Shown: in pieces, positions 51,215-59,601 of the stretch
Numbering within the stretch: position 1 is the first letter of the stretch
Layout of the letters: each line of letters begins with the position of its first letter
NCBI RefSeq assembly: GCF_042654245.1
Contig: NZ_JBHSGI010000034.1
Coordinates: 124,001 to 188,000 of the forward strand
Length of the DNA: 64,000 nt
Reading direction: 5' to 3'
Source: Seohaeicola_A nanhaiensis
Lineage (GTDB): Bacteria > Pseudomonadota > Alphaproteobacteria > Rhodobacterales > Rhodobacteraceae
Made by a program: the position numbers and the translations under genes
Notes under the pieces: model-generated
Told to the model about the DNA's origin: nothing
Database searches by the model: none
The model's input: only the letters and a program-made list of their open reading frames with translations

Positions 51215-52780
51215 TTATTTCCGGGCGATTTCGGCCAGCGGCAGGTTGCAGCAGGCCGAGTAGCGCACGCCGGTGATGTCGGCGCGATGCGCCAGCACCA
51301 GATTGGGCGAGACGAGGGTGATGATGATGTTCTCGTCCATCATCGCCTGGCCGATCTCGGCATAGACGGCATCGGCCTCGGCGCCGGAGGCGGCCAACGC
51401 CTTGGCGTAGAGCGGGGCGATGCGGGGATCGACCGCCTTGTCGGTGTCCTTGCCGGCGCGGTTTTCCCACGGGCTGCCTTCATACATGCCGAAATAGGCG
51501 ACATACTGGCCCGAACCGTAATAGTCGGGCGCGTAGTAGACGGCGGTGACGGGGATGCCATCGGGGCCGCTCAGGTTCTCGCGCCAGACGGCGTAGGTCT
51601 GGGGTTGCAGGTCGAGCTTGACGCCGACGGCCGAAAAGTCCTGCTGGACCTTCTGCATCATCACATTGATGTCGACGCCATAGACGTTGTCGTTGGGATA
51701 CATCGCCAGCAGCGTCAGGTCGGTGACGCCTTCCTCGGCCAGCATCGCCTTGGCCTTTTCCAGATCCTGGCTGCGCGGGGTCAAGCCGGCAGTGCCGGGA
51801 AAGCCGTTGGGGATCGGCGCGGGCTGTTTCACGCCATTGCCGCCGACGGTGAAGTCGAGCATTCCGTCATAGTCGATGGCCAGCGCCAGTGCCTCGCGCA
51901 CCTTCGGGGTCAGCTTTTCCGCGCCCTTGGCGGCGGGCGAAAGCGCGATGTAGAGGAAGTTGAACGAGGGCACGACCTGGGTGACCACATCGGCGTTGGT
52001 CATGCTGGAAGCGGTGTCGGGGTCGATCTGCATGGCGACGTCGATCTGGCCGCTTTCCAGCGCCTGGGCCTGGCCCACCGCGTCCTGGATCTGGCTGACC
52101 ACGACTTCGGCGAAAAAGGGTTTCTCGCCCCAGTAGCCGTCATTGCGGGCGAGCCGCAGCTCGGCCTCGGGGGTGTATTTCACCAGCGTGTAGGGGCCGG
52201 ATCCGGCCGAGGCGCCGAGGAACCAAGGTTCGGCCTGGTCCTTTTCAGCGGCGGTCTCGTCGGCAATCGCGCCGGCCTCCTTGGCCGCATCGGCGTTGAC
52301 GATGCCGGCATAGGGGGCCGAGACCTTGAACAGGAATTCCGAGTTGGGCGCGTCGACCTTGACGACCACGGTTTTCGCGTCGGTCGCTTCGGCCGATACG
52401 AGGCCGTCCATCAGGAACGAGGGGCTGGCCTTGAGGTTCTTCAGACGCTCGAAGCTCCAGACCACGTCCGAGGCCTCGACGGGCGAACCGTCGGCAAATG
52501 TTGCGTCCTTCAAATGGAAGGTGAACTCGGTGAAGTCGGCGTTGTTCTCCCAGCTCTCGGCGAGGTTGGGTTTCAGCGTCTTGTTGTCAGGTTCCAGCGT
52601 GATCAGCGTCTCGTAGACGGCTGTCAGATAGAACTGGCAGGTGTCGCAGAAGGCGCGGGCCGGATCGAGCGAGTTGACGTCCATCGCCCTCCCGATCACC
52701 AGTGTCTGCGCGTCCTGCGCCAGGGCCGGAACCGGCAAAGCCAGCGCCAGTGCAAAGGCGGTCTTCCCAAGTCTCAACAT
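51215..52780 (-). CDS. oligopeptide-type ABC transporter substrate-binding protein
   Basis: Periplasmic receptor of the SBP_bac_5 family, 521 aa. The signal peptide is MLRLGKTAFALALALPVPAL with a cut near AQAQD-like ALAQDA. The mature domain starts LVIGRAMDVNSLDPARAFCD and contains KPNLAESWENNADFTEFTFH, the family's standard opening. Members bind peptides but also nickel, opines and oligosaccharides, so the cargo is open. The gene lies 27 bases after the aminotransferase stop. Confidence 0.92.
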   Translation of the reverse strand: MLRLGKTAFALALALPVPALAQDAQTLVIGRAMDVNSLDPARAFCDTCQFYLTAVYETLITLEPDNKTLKPNLAESWENNADFTEFTFHLKDATFADGSPVEASDVVWSFERLKNLKASPSFLMDGLVSAEATDAKTVVVKVDAPNSEFLFKVSAPYAGIVNADAAKEAGAIADETAAEKDQAEPWFLGASAGSGPYTLVKYTPEAELRLARNDGYWGEKPFFAEVVVSQIQDAVGQAQALESGQIDVAMQIDPDTASSMTNADVVTQVVPSFNFLYIALSPAAKGAEKLTPKVREALALAIDYDGMLDFTVGGNGVKQPAPIPNGFPGTAGLTPRSQDLEKAKAMLAEEGVTDLTLLAMYPNDNVYGVDINVMMQKVQQDFSAVGVKLDLQPQTYAVWRENLSGPDGIPVTAVYYAPDYYGSGQYVAYFGMYEGSPWENRAGKDTDKAVDPRIAPLYAKALAASGAEADAVYAEIGQAMMDENIIITLVSPNLVLAHRADITGVRYSACCNLPLAEIARK

Positions 52781-52807
52781 CGTGTCGTCTCCCTGTTTTG
52801 GCGTGCG

Positions 52808-54076
52808 TTAGCGCGGCAGAAGCGCGGCGATTTTTGCCGAGGGCTGCACGCTGGCCCGGTTTCGCCTGATGTCGTCGAAGGCGATGGCGGTTATCTCGAG
52901 CGCGCGCTCGATATCGCCGGGCGTCATCGCCGCGTTGATGAACATGTTGTGGTAGGGGCTGAGCCAGGCGCCGTGGCGCATGGCGGTGTCCGAGAAACGA
53001 TAGCCGAAGCGATAGTCGGGGTCGTCCTCGAACAGGACCATCGGCATGGTGACGGGGCCGGTGTGGCGCAGGCCAAAGCCGTATTCGGCGGCCTGCTGCA
53101 CCAGACGCTGGCGGAACATGGTGCCGATCTCGCGGATGCGTTCGAGATAGTCGGTCTCGCGGATCAGGCGCAGCGTTTCCAGCGCCGCAGCCATCGGCAC
53201 CGCCGAGAACCAGAAGGAGCCGGTGACAAAGATCGAACCGGCCGCCTTGCGGGCCTTGTCGTTGCCCAGCAGGCAGGAGATCGGCTGGCCGTTGCCCAGG
53301 ACCTTGCCCCAGCAGGAAAGGTCGGGGTCCACCCCGATCTCGGCCCAGGAGAGATCGCGCGACAGGCGGAAGCCGGCGCGCACCTCGTCGACGATCAGCA
53401 ACGCGTCGTGTTCGTCGCAGATTCGGCGCACGCCGGCGGCGTATTCGGCATCGGGCAGCGTCTGGTCGGTGAAGGTGTCGTGCCGGAAGGGCGAAGCGAA
53501 GACGCCGGCGAAATCGTCACCGGCCTGTTTCACGGCGTCGGCAAAGCTGTCGAGGTCGTTGTAATCGAAATAGATCAGATGCGCGCGGTCTTCGGGCAGG
53601 GTGCCGGCGGGGCGCGGCGTGTTCCACGGATGGGCGCCGTGATAGGCGCCCTTGGCCAGCAGGATCTTGCGCCGGCCGCGATGGGCACGCGCCGTCACCA
53701 GCGCCATCGAGGTCGCCTCGGCGCCGGATTTGCAGAAGATCGCCCAGTCGGCATGGGTGATCATGCCGGTCAGCGCCTCGGCCAGCTCCACCGCCACCGG
53801 GCCGGGGCCGGTCATGGTGTCGCCCAGCTCCATCTGGCGCAGGATGGCGGCCTGGACCTCGGGCTGCTGATAGCCCAGCAGGTTCGGGCCATAGGCGCAC
53901 ATGAAATCGAGGTATTCGTTGCCGTCGGCATCCCAGAGCCGGGTGCCCTGCGCGCGGGTGAAGAATTGCGGCGTGCTCTCGGGCATCAGCGCGACAGACT
54001 GGTGGCCCCACATGCCGTTGGGGATCACCGCCCGCGCGCGCTCCTGAAGGGCGCTATCCTGCGCGTTGCTCCACAT
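52808..54076 (-). CDS. class III aminotransferase, glutamate-1-semialdehyde aminomutase-like
   Basis: A 422-aa PLP enzyme. CKSGAEATSMALVTARAHRG near residue 120 binds the cofactor phosphate, LIVDEVRAGFRLSRDL has the conserved Asp, and LSCWGKVLGNGQPISCLLG the Schiff-base Lys. ATG at 54076 is preferred to an upstream in-frame start because it begins the recognisable family sequence. It is the first gene of the operon, so it is unlikely to be the housekeeping haem enzyme; action on an imported amino compound is inferred. Confidence 0.9.
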   Translation of the reverse strand: MWSNAQDSALQERARAVIPNGMWGHQSVALMPESTPQFFTRAQGTRLWDADGNEYLDFMCAYGPNLLGYQQPEVQAAILRQMELGDTMTGPGPVAVELAEALTGMITHADWAIFCKSGAEATSMALVTARAHRGRRKILLAKGAYHGAHPWNTPRPAGTLPEDRAHLIYFDYNDLDSFADAVKQAGDDFAGVFASPFRHDTFTDQTLPDAEYAAGVRRICDEHDALLIVDEVRAGFRLSRDLSWAEIGVDPDLSCWGKVLGNGQPISCLLGNDKARKAAGSIFVTGSFWFSAVPMAAALETLRLIRETDYLERIREIGTMFRQRLVQQAAEYGFGLRHTGPVTMPMVLFEDDPDYRFGYRFSDTAMRHGAWLSPYHNMFINAAMTPGDIERALEITAIAFDDIRRNRASVQPSAKIAALLPR

Positions 54077-54321
54077 GCCGCCTACTCCCGAGGGGTTTCG
54101 TTGCAAGCAAGGTTAGGCAGAGAAAATTCGGCTGGCAATATGGAGTTCATGCGAAGTTGGTGTGTGTTAGAGCGCGTCCATCAGCGTATGTTTTCCGCTG
54201 AAAATGCCGGATTTTTCCTTTAAACCCGGCGCGTTTGGCGGCAATCGAAGTTGTCGCGCCGAAGTGCGCGGGGCCAATGGAAGCACGGCCATTGCCAGGA
54301 GATGGTCGAGTTAGTGATGGT

Positions 54322-54963
54322 TTATTCGACTAATTTTCGGCGCGGCAGCGACTCGGGGAGATGCGTGCGCAGATAGGCGACGACCGCGTTCACGCTTTCC
54401 TCGAGATATTCCGGCGCGATGCGGCGGTGCTTGGTCCAGGAGATTGCCCAGATGCCGTCCATCAGGCCAATGGAGACGGCCAGCCAGTGGTCCAGATCGT
54501 TCAGGGAGGAACAGTCGAAATAGGTGCGGAATTCCTGCGCGCGGACCGAGGCGAGCGAGGCGTTGCCCTGCAGATCGAGGTTGCGCACCTCGGCGCTGAC
54601 GCCCGCGCCCATGAAGAGATGCAGGGCGGCGGGATTGGCGTTGAGGTATTCCACCCCGCTTTCCTGCCGCCGGCGGATAATGTCCTGCCAGCGGTCCGGG
54701 GGCGGGGTCAGCGGGGTGCGCGCGCGTTCCGCCAGATCGGCGTGGTAGCGGGTGGCGAGCGAGGCGAGCACGGCGTTGCGGTTGGGAAAGAAGTGATAGA
54801 CCGAGGGCAGCGGCACCCCGGCCTCCTCGGCGATCATCGCGAGCGAAAGCGTCGCGTCGCCGGTCCGCATCAGCACGGCGGCGGCGGCATCGAGCAGGCG
54901 CGCGTGCCGCAGGATGCCGCGCTTGCGCTGGGGCTGGCGCCCGGTTCTGTCGTCGGGTTTCAT
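54322..54963 (-). CDS. TetR family transcriptional regulator
   Basis: A 213-aa regulator. The helix-turn-helix covers residues 20-65: ILRHARLLDAAAAVLMRTGD, then SLAMIAEEAGVPLPSVYHFF, then NRNAVLASLA. The remainder is the ligand domain. It lies upstream of, and in the same direction as, the aminotransferase/ABC/transketolase operon, with 245 bases between. That gap holds the operon promoter and no gene; this protein is the probable local regulator (inference). Confidence 0.9.
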   Translation of the reverse strand: MKPDDRTGRQPQRKRGILRHARLLDAAAAVLMRTGDATLSLAMIAEEAGVPLPSVYHFFPNRNAVLASLATRYHADLAERARTPLTPPPDRWQDIIRRRQESGVEYLNANPAALHLFMGAGVSAEVRNLDLQGNASLASVRAQEFRTYFDCSSLNDLDHWLAVSIGLMDGIWAISWTKHRRIAPEYLEESVNAVVAYLRTHLPESLPRRKLVE

Positions 54964-55003
54964 GGCCGTATCTGGGGCGAGGCGCGGCTTGGGTGCAAGC
55001 GGT

Positions 55004-56098
55004 TTAGTTGACGCGCGTGCCGGCGCCGATGTCGAGCGGGGCGACCGAGACGGTCTTGATCACCGCATGGGCCTGTACGCCCGGCGTAAGCGCCAGCGCC
55101 TCGGCCGAGCGGCGGGTGATCCGGGCGAGCAGGCGGCCCGCGCCGGTGTCGAGCGCCACGATGGTGCCGGGACCGTCGCCGGGACGGATGTCGTGGACCA
55201 CGCCGGGCAGGATGTTGAGCGCGGAAAGACCCTGCGGGCGGTCGCGCGACAGGATCACCTCATGGGCGGCGATGCGGACGCGCAGGGTGGTGCCGGGGGG
55301 CTGGGCGACATGGGGCAGGAACAGCGGCGTGCCGCCGGCATCGAGCTCGGTCAGCCCGTCCGGGTGATGGGCCGCGACGGTGGCGGTCAGGATCGCCCCG
55401 GCCTCGCGCGCGCCGGTGGGAAGGACGGCGGGGTCGGCCAGCACATCGGCGACCGTGCCCTGGCCGATCACCCGGCCGTTTTCCAGCGCGACGATTGTGG
55501 TGGCCAGCCGCGCGACTTCGGAGGCGGAATGGCTGACGTAGAGGATGGGCACGTTCACCTCGTCGCGGAGGCGTTCGAAATAGGGCAGGATTTCCGCCTT
55601 GCGCGACTCGTCCAGCGCGGCGAGGGGTTCGTCGGCCAAGATCAGTCGCGGGGCCGAGAGCAGGGCGCGGCCGATGGCCACCCGTTGTCTCTCGCCCCCC
55701 GAGAGCGCGCCGGGACGGCGGTCGAGCAGCTGTGCGATGCCGAGGAGGTCGATGACGCGCCCGAAGGGTTCGCGCGGGGCGCCGCGGGGGGCGAACCATG
55801 CGCCGTATTTCAGGTTCTGGCGCACGGTGAGATGCGGGAACAGGCGGCTGTCCTGGAAGATATAGCCGATCCGGCGGCGGTGGGGCGGCAGGCGCAGCCT
55901 GCGCGCGGTGTCGAGCAGCACCCAGTCGCCGGCGGCGATGCGGCCCCTGTCCGGGGTCAGCAGCCCGGCGACGGCGTTGATGATGGTAGTCTTGCCCGAG
56001 CCGGAGCGGCCGAAGAGCACGGTCAGCCCGGGCGGCGCGGTAAAGCGGACGTCGAGGGTGAAGCCGGGAAAGGCGTGATGCAGGTCGATGTCGAGCAT
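55004..56098 (-). CDS. modC: molybdate ABC transporter ATP-binding protein
   Basis: A 364-aa ATPase. Walker A is GRSGSGKTTIINAVAGLL, the signature LSGGERQRVAIGRALLSAPR and Walker B LILADEPLAALD. Residues 290-360 form the TOBE/Mop molybdate-binding domain (ILPGVVHDIRPGDGPGTIVA). ATG at 56098 overlaps the modB stop by one base. It drives molybdate import with ModA and ModB. Confidence 0.94.
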   Translation of the reverse strand: MLDIDLHHAFPGFTLDVRFTAPPGLTVLFGRSGSGKTTIINAVAGLLTPDRGRIAAGDWVLLDTARRLRLPPHRRRIGYIFQDSRLFPHLTVRQNLKYGAWFAPRGAPREPFGRVIDLLGIAQLLDRRPGALSGGERQRVAIGRALLSAPRLILADEPLAALDESRKAEILPYFERLRDEVNVPILYVSHSASEVARLATTIVALENGRVIGQGTVADVLADPAVLPTGAREAGAILTATVAAHHPDGLTELDAGGTPLFLPHVAQPPGTTLRVRIAAHEVILSRDRPQGLSALNILPGVVHDIRPGDGPGTIVALDTGAGRLLARITRRSAEALALTPGVQAHAVIKTVSVAPLDIGAGTRVN

Positions 56099-56790
56099 CA
56101 GGCCCCTCCGACGCGCGCGGCGACCCGGCGGCCGATCACCTCGGACAGCAGCAGCGCGCCCATGGCGACGATGACCGAGACGATGACCAGCTTGGCGGCA
56201 GGCCCTTCGCCGCCCGGTACCTGAAGAAAGGCATAGATCGCCGAGGGGATGGTGCGGGTCTGGCCGGGGATGTTCGAGACGAAGGTGATGGTTGCGCCGA
56301 ATTCGCCCATCGCCTTGGCAAAGGCGAGGATCGCGCCGGCGACGATGCCGGGCAGGGTCATCGGCAGGGTGACGGTGAGAAAGACCCAGAGGGGCGTCGC
56401 CCCGAGGGTTGCGCCGGCCTGTTCCAGCCTCGGGTCCACCGCCTCGATCGACAGGCGGATGGCGCGCACCATCAGCGGAAAGGCCATGATCGCGGCGGCC
56501 AGCGCCGCGCCGGTCCAGCGGAAGGCAAGGACGATACCGGCCTCGGCGAGCAGGCTGCCGACCGGTCCGCGGGTGCCGAAGGTCAGCAGCAGCACATAGC
56601 CGGTGACAACCGGCGGCAGCACCAGGGGCAGATGGACCAGCCCGTTCAACAGCATCTTGCCCGGAAAGGTCCAGCGGGCCAGCGCATAGGCCACGAGGAT
56701 GCCGGGCGGCAGGCTGAGCAGCGTGGCCCAGAAGGACACGCGCAGCGACAGCGCCACCGCCTTCCATTCCTCGGGGCCAAGCCAGTCCAT
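56098..56790 (-). CDS. modB: molybdate ABC transporter permease
   Basis: A 230-aa inner-membrane permease with five hydrophobic segments. GILVAYALARWTFPGKMLLN and LPLVLPPVVTGYVLLLTFG near the start and AGATLGATPLWVFLTVTLPM, the ATPase-contact loop, are typical ModB. GEFGATITFVSNIPGQTRTI is also diagnostic. It is eight bases after the modA stop. Confidence 0.95.
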   Translation of the reverse strand: MDWLGPEEWKAVALSLRVSFWATLLSLPPGILVAYALARWTFPGKMLLNGLVHLPLVLPPVVTGYVLLLTFGTRGPVGSLLAEAGIVLAFRWTGAALAAAIMAFPLMVRAIRLSIEAVDPRLEQAGATLGATPLWVFLTVTLPMTLPGIVAGAILAFAKAMGEFGATITFVSNIPGQTRTIPSAIYAFLQVPGGEGPAAKLVIVSVIVAMGALLLSEVIGRRVAARVGGA

Positions 56791-56798
56791 GCCCTGTC

Positions 56799-57563
56799 CT
56801 ATTTTGCCACCACCACGAAGCCCTGCCGCTCGAAGGCCGCCCGCGCCTCGGCTCCGCGCAGGTAGGCGAAGAACTCGGCTATGGCGGGCGTGTCGCGGTT
56901 GGTCAGTTCTGCGGCAGGATAGACGATTGGCGGATGGCTGTCCGCAGGGAAGGTGGCGACGACGCTTACATCGTCCTCTGCCGCTGCATCGGTGGCGTAG
57001 ACGATGCCGTAGGGCGCCTCGCCGGTGGCCACCAGCGCGAGGGCGGCGCGCACGTTGTCGGTCTGCGCAACCTGCGGCGCGACGGCGTCCCAGAGTCCGA
57101 GGTGTTCGAGCGCGGCCTTGCCATAGATGCCGGCGGGCACGGAATCGACCAGCGCCATCGCCAGCCGGCCGTCACCCAGCAGGGCGGGAAGATCGGGGCC
57201 GATCCCGGCCTTCGGGGCGTCGGTGCTATGGGCGATGAGGACGATGGCATTGGTCAGCAGGTCAAAGCGGGTGCCGGGTTCGAGCAGGCCGTCGGCCTCA
57301 AGCCGGTCCATCCAGTCGGCATTGGCCGAGATGAAGACATCGGCTGGCGCGCCGGCCTGGATCTGGCGGGCCAGCGCCGAAGAGCCGGCGAGCGAGATCG
57401 ACAGGTCATGCCCGGTTTCGGCCTCGAACGTCTGTTCGATCTCGGCCAACGCGTTGGTCAGGCTGGCGGCGGCGAAGACGGTGATCTGATCGGCCGAGGC
57501 GGCGGTGGCGCCGGACACAAGAAGGGCAAGCGCCGCAGCGAGGCGGCGGGGCGAACTGCGCAT
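56799..57563 (-). CDS. modA: molybdate-binding periplasmic protein
   Basis: A 254-aa receptor. The signal peptide is MRSSPRRLAAALALLVSGAT, cut near ASADQ. The mature part opens ITVFAAASLTNALAEIEQTF, then SLAGSSALARQIQAGAPADV and FISANADWMDRLEADGLLEP, the oxyanion-binding Ser residues being in FAAASLT and AGSSAL. ATG at 57563 is chosen as the signal-peptide start. It is the first gene of modABC; a candidate ModE box lies just upstream. Confidence 0.95.
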   Translation of the reverse strand: MRSSPRRLAAALALLVSGATAASADQITVFAAASLTNALAEIEQTFEAETGHDLSISLAGSSALARQIQAGAPADVFISANADWMDRLEADGLLEPGTRFDLLTNAIVLIAHSTDAPKAGIGPDLPALLGDGRLAMALVDSVPAGIYGKAALEHLGLWDAVAPQVAQTDNVRAALALVATGEAPYGIVYATDAAAEDDVSVVATFPADSHPPIVYPAAELTNRDTPAIAEFFAYLRGAEARAAFERQGFVVVAK

Positions 57564-57581
57564 ATCTGACTCTCCCAGATG

Positions 57582-57603
57582 GATATGGTCGAAGAAACAT
57601 ATC
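57582..57603. promoter_or_regulatory. candidate ModE box upstream of modA
   Basis: GATATG (57582-57587) and CATATC (57598-57603) form a perfect inverted repeat with a ten-base spacer, 19 bases before the modA start and between modE and modA. Known Mo-boxes are inverted AT-rich half sites of the ATAT type, and ModE with molybdate represses modABC. Confidence 0.55.
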
Positions 57604-57629
57604 GCAAGCGGGTTCGGGGCGATCAAGCG

Positions 57630-58004
57630 TTATTTTCCATCGGACATATCCCTTAGAAGGGATTGCAGCGCGCCGATCTGGTCGGCGCCGGCCTTGGCGG
57701 TGATCTCCATAAGCTGGCGGTAGTGCGTCAGCACGGCCTCGCCCGTTTCGGTCAGGCGGGCACCGCCGCCCTGCGGACCGCCGCGCGCGGAGTCGACCAG
57801 CGGGTCGCGGAAGGCGCGGTTCATCTCTTCAACCAGCGACCAGGCGCGCTTGTAGCTCATCGACATGGCGCGCCCGGCGGCAGCGATCGAGCCGGTCTCG
57901 CGGATGTGCTCCAGCAGGTCGGCCTTGCCCGGCCCCAGCATCGCAGAGGTACCGAAGAGGATGCGCAGGCGCAGGCTGGGGCTGTCGGCGGCGGGCTCGG
58001 TCAT
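57630..58004 (-). CDS. modE: ModE-type DNA-binding regulator lacking the molybdate-binding domain
   Basis: A 124-aa winged-helix protein matching the N-terminal domain of ModE: RILFGTSAMLGPGKADLLEH, then IRETGSIAAAGRAMSMSYKR and AWSLVEEMNRAF, then GGPQGGGARLTETGEAVL. Full-length ModE is about 260 aa with a C-terminal molbindin pair; that part is absent and the gene ends cleanly at 57630. It may sense molybdate through a partner or by apo-repression. ATG at 58004 gives the best start. It lies directly upstream of modABC on the same strand. Confidence 0.87.
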   Translation of the reverse strand: MTEPAADSPSLRLRILFGTSAMLGPGKADLLEHIRETGSIAAAGRAMSMSYKRAWSLVEEMNRAFRDPLVDSARGGPQGGGARLTETGEAVLTHYRQLMEITAKAGADQIGALQSLLRDMSDGK

Positions 58005-58052
58005 GCAGGCGTTATGCCCCGCCGCCCTCCCGCCGCGCAAGGCCCGCGGCGA

Positions 58053-59600
58053 TCAGTGCTCGGCCGAGGCGGCGGCAGGGCCTGGCGCGGCGGCGTGGCT
58101 GGGGCGGCGCAGCAGGAAGACGATGGGGAAGGCCGCGACGGTGAAGAGCAGCATCAGCAGGAAGTTGTCGATATCGGCGATCATCGCCGACTGCTGGCCG
58201 ACGAGCCCGTTGACCTGTTGCATCGTCACCGGATCGTGAGCCAGCAGCCCCGGCACTCGGGCGGCGACCTGGGGCGCATCGGCGGTCAGGCGGGAGGCCA
58301 GTTCCTCGTGGTTGACCGTCATCATGCGGGCGAGCACCGTGGTCACGATCGAGATCCCGACGCCCGAGCCGACGTTGCGCACGAGGCTGAAGAGCGAGGT
58401 TGCGTCGCCCCGGTATTCCGAGGCCAGCGTCGCGAAGGTCAGCGTCGAGAGCGGCACGAAGACGAATCCGAGGCCAAAGCCCTGGATGACGCCCGAGAGG
58501 ATGATCAGCCGGCTGTCCATGACGGTATCGAAGCCGGACATGATCCAGAGTGACCAGGAGGTCATGGCCAGACCGAAGGTCACCAGAATCCGCGCGTCGA
58601 ACTTGGCAACCAGCCGGCCAACCAGGATCATAGAGATCATCGTGCCGACGCCGCGCGGCGCCATGACGATGCCGGTGGTGATGACGGGATAGCCGAGCAG
58701 GTTCTGCAACAGCGGCGGCAGCAGCGCGAGTCCAGAGAAGAGCGTGAGACCGATGATGAAGATGAACACCAGCCCCATGGTGAAATTGCGGTCGCCAAAG
58801 ATCTTGAGTTCGATGAAGGGGTTTTCGGCGGTGGCGCAGTGGACGGCGAAGACCCAGAAGCCGCTGATGGAGACGAAGAGGTAAATCCAGATTTCCATCG
58901 CGTCGAACCAGTCGACGGCCTGGCCCCGGTCGAGCATGAGCTGCAGCGCGCCGATGGCGAGGGCAAGCATGGCGAAACCGAAGAAGTCGAAACGCCGCTG
59001 TTTCAGCCCGCCCTTGGGCATGAAGACCAGGATGCCGGCCAGCGCGATGATGCCGATGGGCAGATTGATCAGGAAGACGAAACGCCAGTTGAAGGTCTCG
59101 GTCAGCCAGCCGCCCAGCGTCGGGCCGATGATCGGACCGACCATGATGCCGGCGCCGTAGATCGCCATCGCCTGGCCGATCCGCTCGCGCGGGTTGATGT
59201 CGAGGATCACCGCCTGGGCAAGCGGGATGAGCACCGCGCCGAAGATGCCCTGAACGATGCGGTAGACGACCATCTCGGGAAGGCCGCTGGCGATGCCGCA
59301 GGCGAGCGAGGCGAGGGTGAAGCCGCCGATGGCGACGGCGAAGACCGTCTGCCGCCCGAAGCGGTCAGTCACCCAGCCGGTGACCGGCGTGGCGATGGCC
59401 GAGGCGACGATGTAGGAGGTCAGGACCCAGGTGATCTCGTCCTGCGCGGCGCCGAGGCTCGCCGCCATATGCGGTAGGGCGACGTTGGCGATGGTGGTGT
59501 CGAGCACCTGCATGATCGTCGCCAGCATGATCGTCGCCGTCAGCCAGCCGGGGTGGGCCACCTCGACCGCGGGTTTCGACAAGGCCGGCTGCGCGCTCAT
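58053..59600 (-). CDS. emrB: DHA2 family multidrug efflux transporter (EmrB type)
   Basis: A 515-aa inner-membrane drug/proton antiporter with fourteen hydrophobic segments. Motif D1-like DTTIANVALPHMAASLGAAQ, motif A in GWVTDRFGRQTVFAVAIGGF and motif C in GIMVGPIIGPTLGGWLTETF are clear. It pairs with the membrane-fusion protein encoded two bases upstream and is probably controlled by the MarR gene at the head of the operon. Confidence 0.93.
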   Translation of the reverse strand: MSAQPALSKPAVEVAHPGWLTATIMLATIMQVLDTTIANVALPHMAASLGAAQDEITWVLTSYIVASAIATPVTGWVTDRFGRQTVFAVAIGGFTLASLACGIASGLPEMVVYRIVQGIFGAVLIPLAQAVILDINPRERIGQAMAIYGAGIMVGPIIGPTLGGWLTETFNWRFVFLINLPIGIIALAGILVFMPKGGLKQRRFDFFGFAMLALAIGALQLMLDRGQAVDWFDAMEIWIYLFVSISGFWVFAVHCATAENPFIELKIFGDRNFTMGLVFIFIIGLTLFSGLALLPPLLQNLLGYPVITTGIVMAPRGVGTMISMILVGRLVAKFDARILVTFGLAMTSWSLWIMSGFDTVMDSRLIILSGVIQGFGLGFVFVPLSTLTFATLASEYRGDATSLFSLVRNVGSGVGISIVTTVLARMMTVNHEELASRLTADAPQVAARVPGLLAHDPVTMQQVNGLVGQQSAMIADIDNFLLMLLFTVAAFPIVFLLRRPSHAAAPGPAAASAEH

Positions 59601-59601
59601 C

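Noticed and set aside
52808..54076. Housekeeping haem gene hemL
   Set aside because: Similarity to glutamate-1-semialdehyde aminomutase is only at family level, and alphaproteobacteria normally make aminolevulinate by the HemA condensation route; the gene heads a catabolic operon.
51287..54223. A 978-codon plus-strand open frame over the receptor and aminotransferase genes
   Set aside because: Gly, Val, Asp and His-rich shadow of two convincing minus-strand genes.
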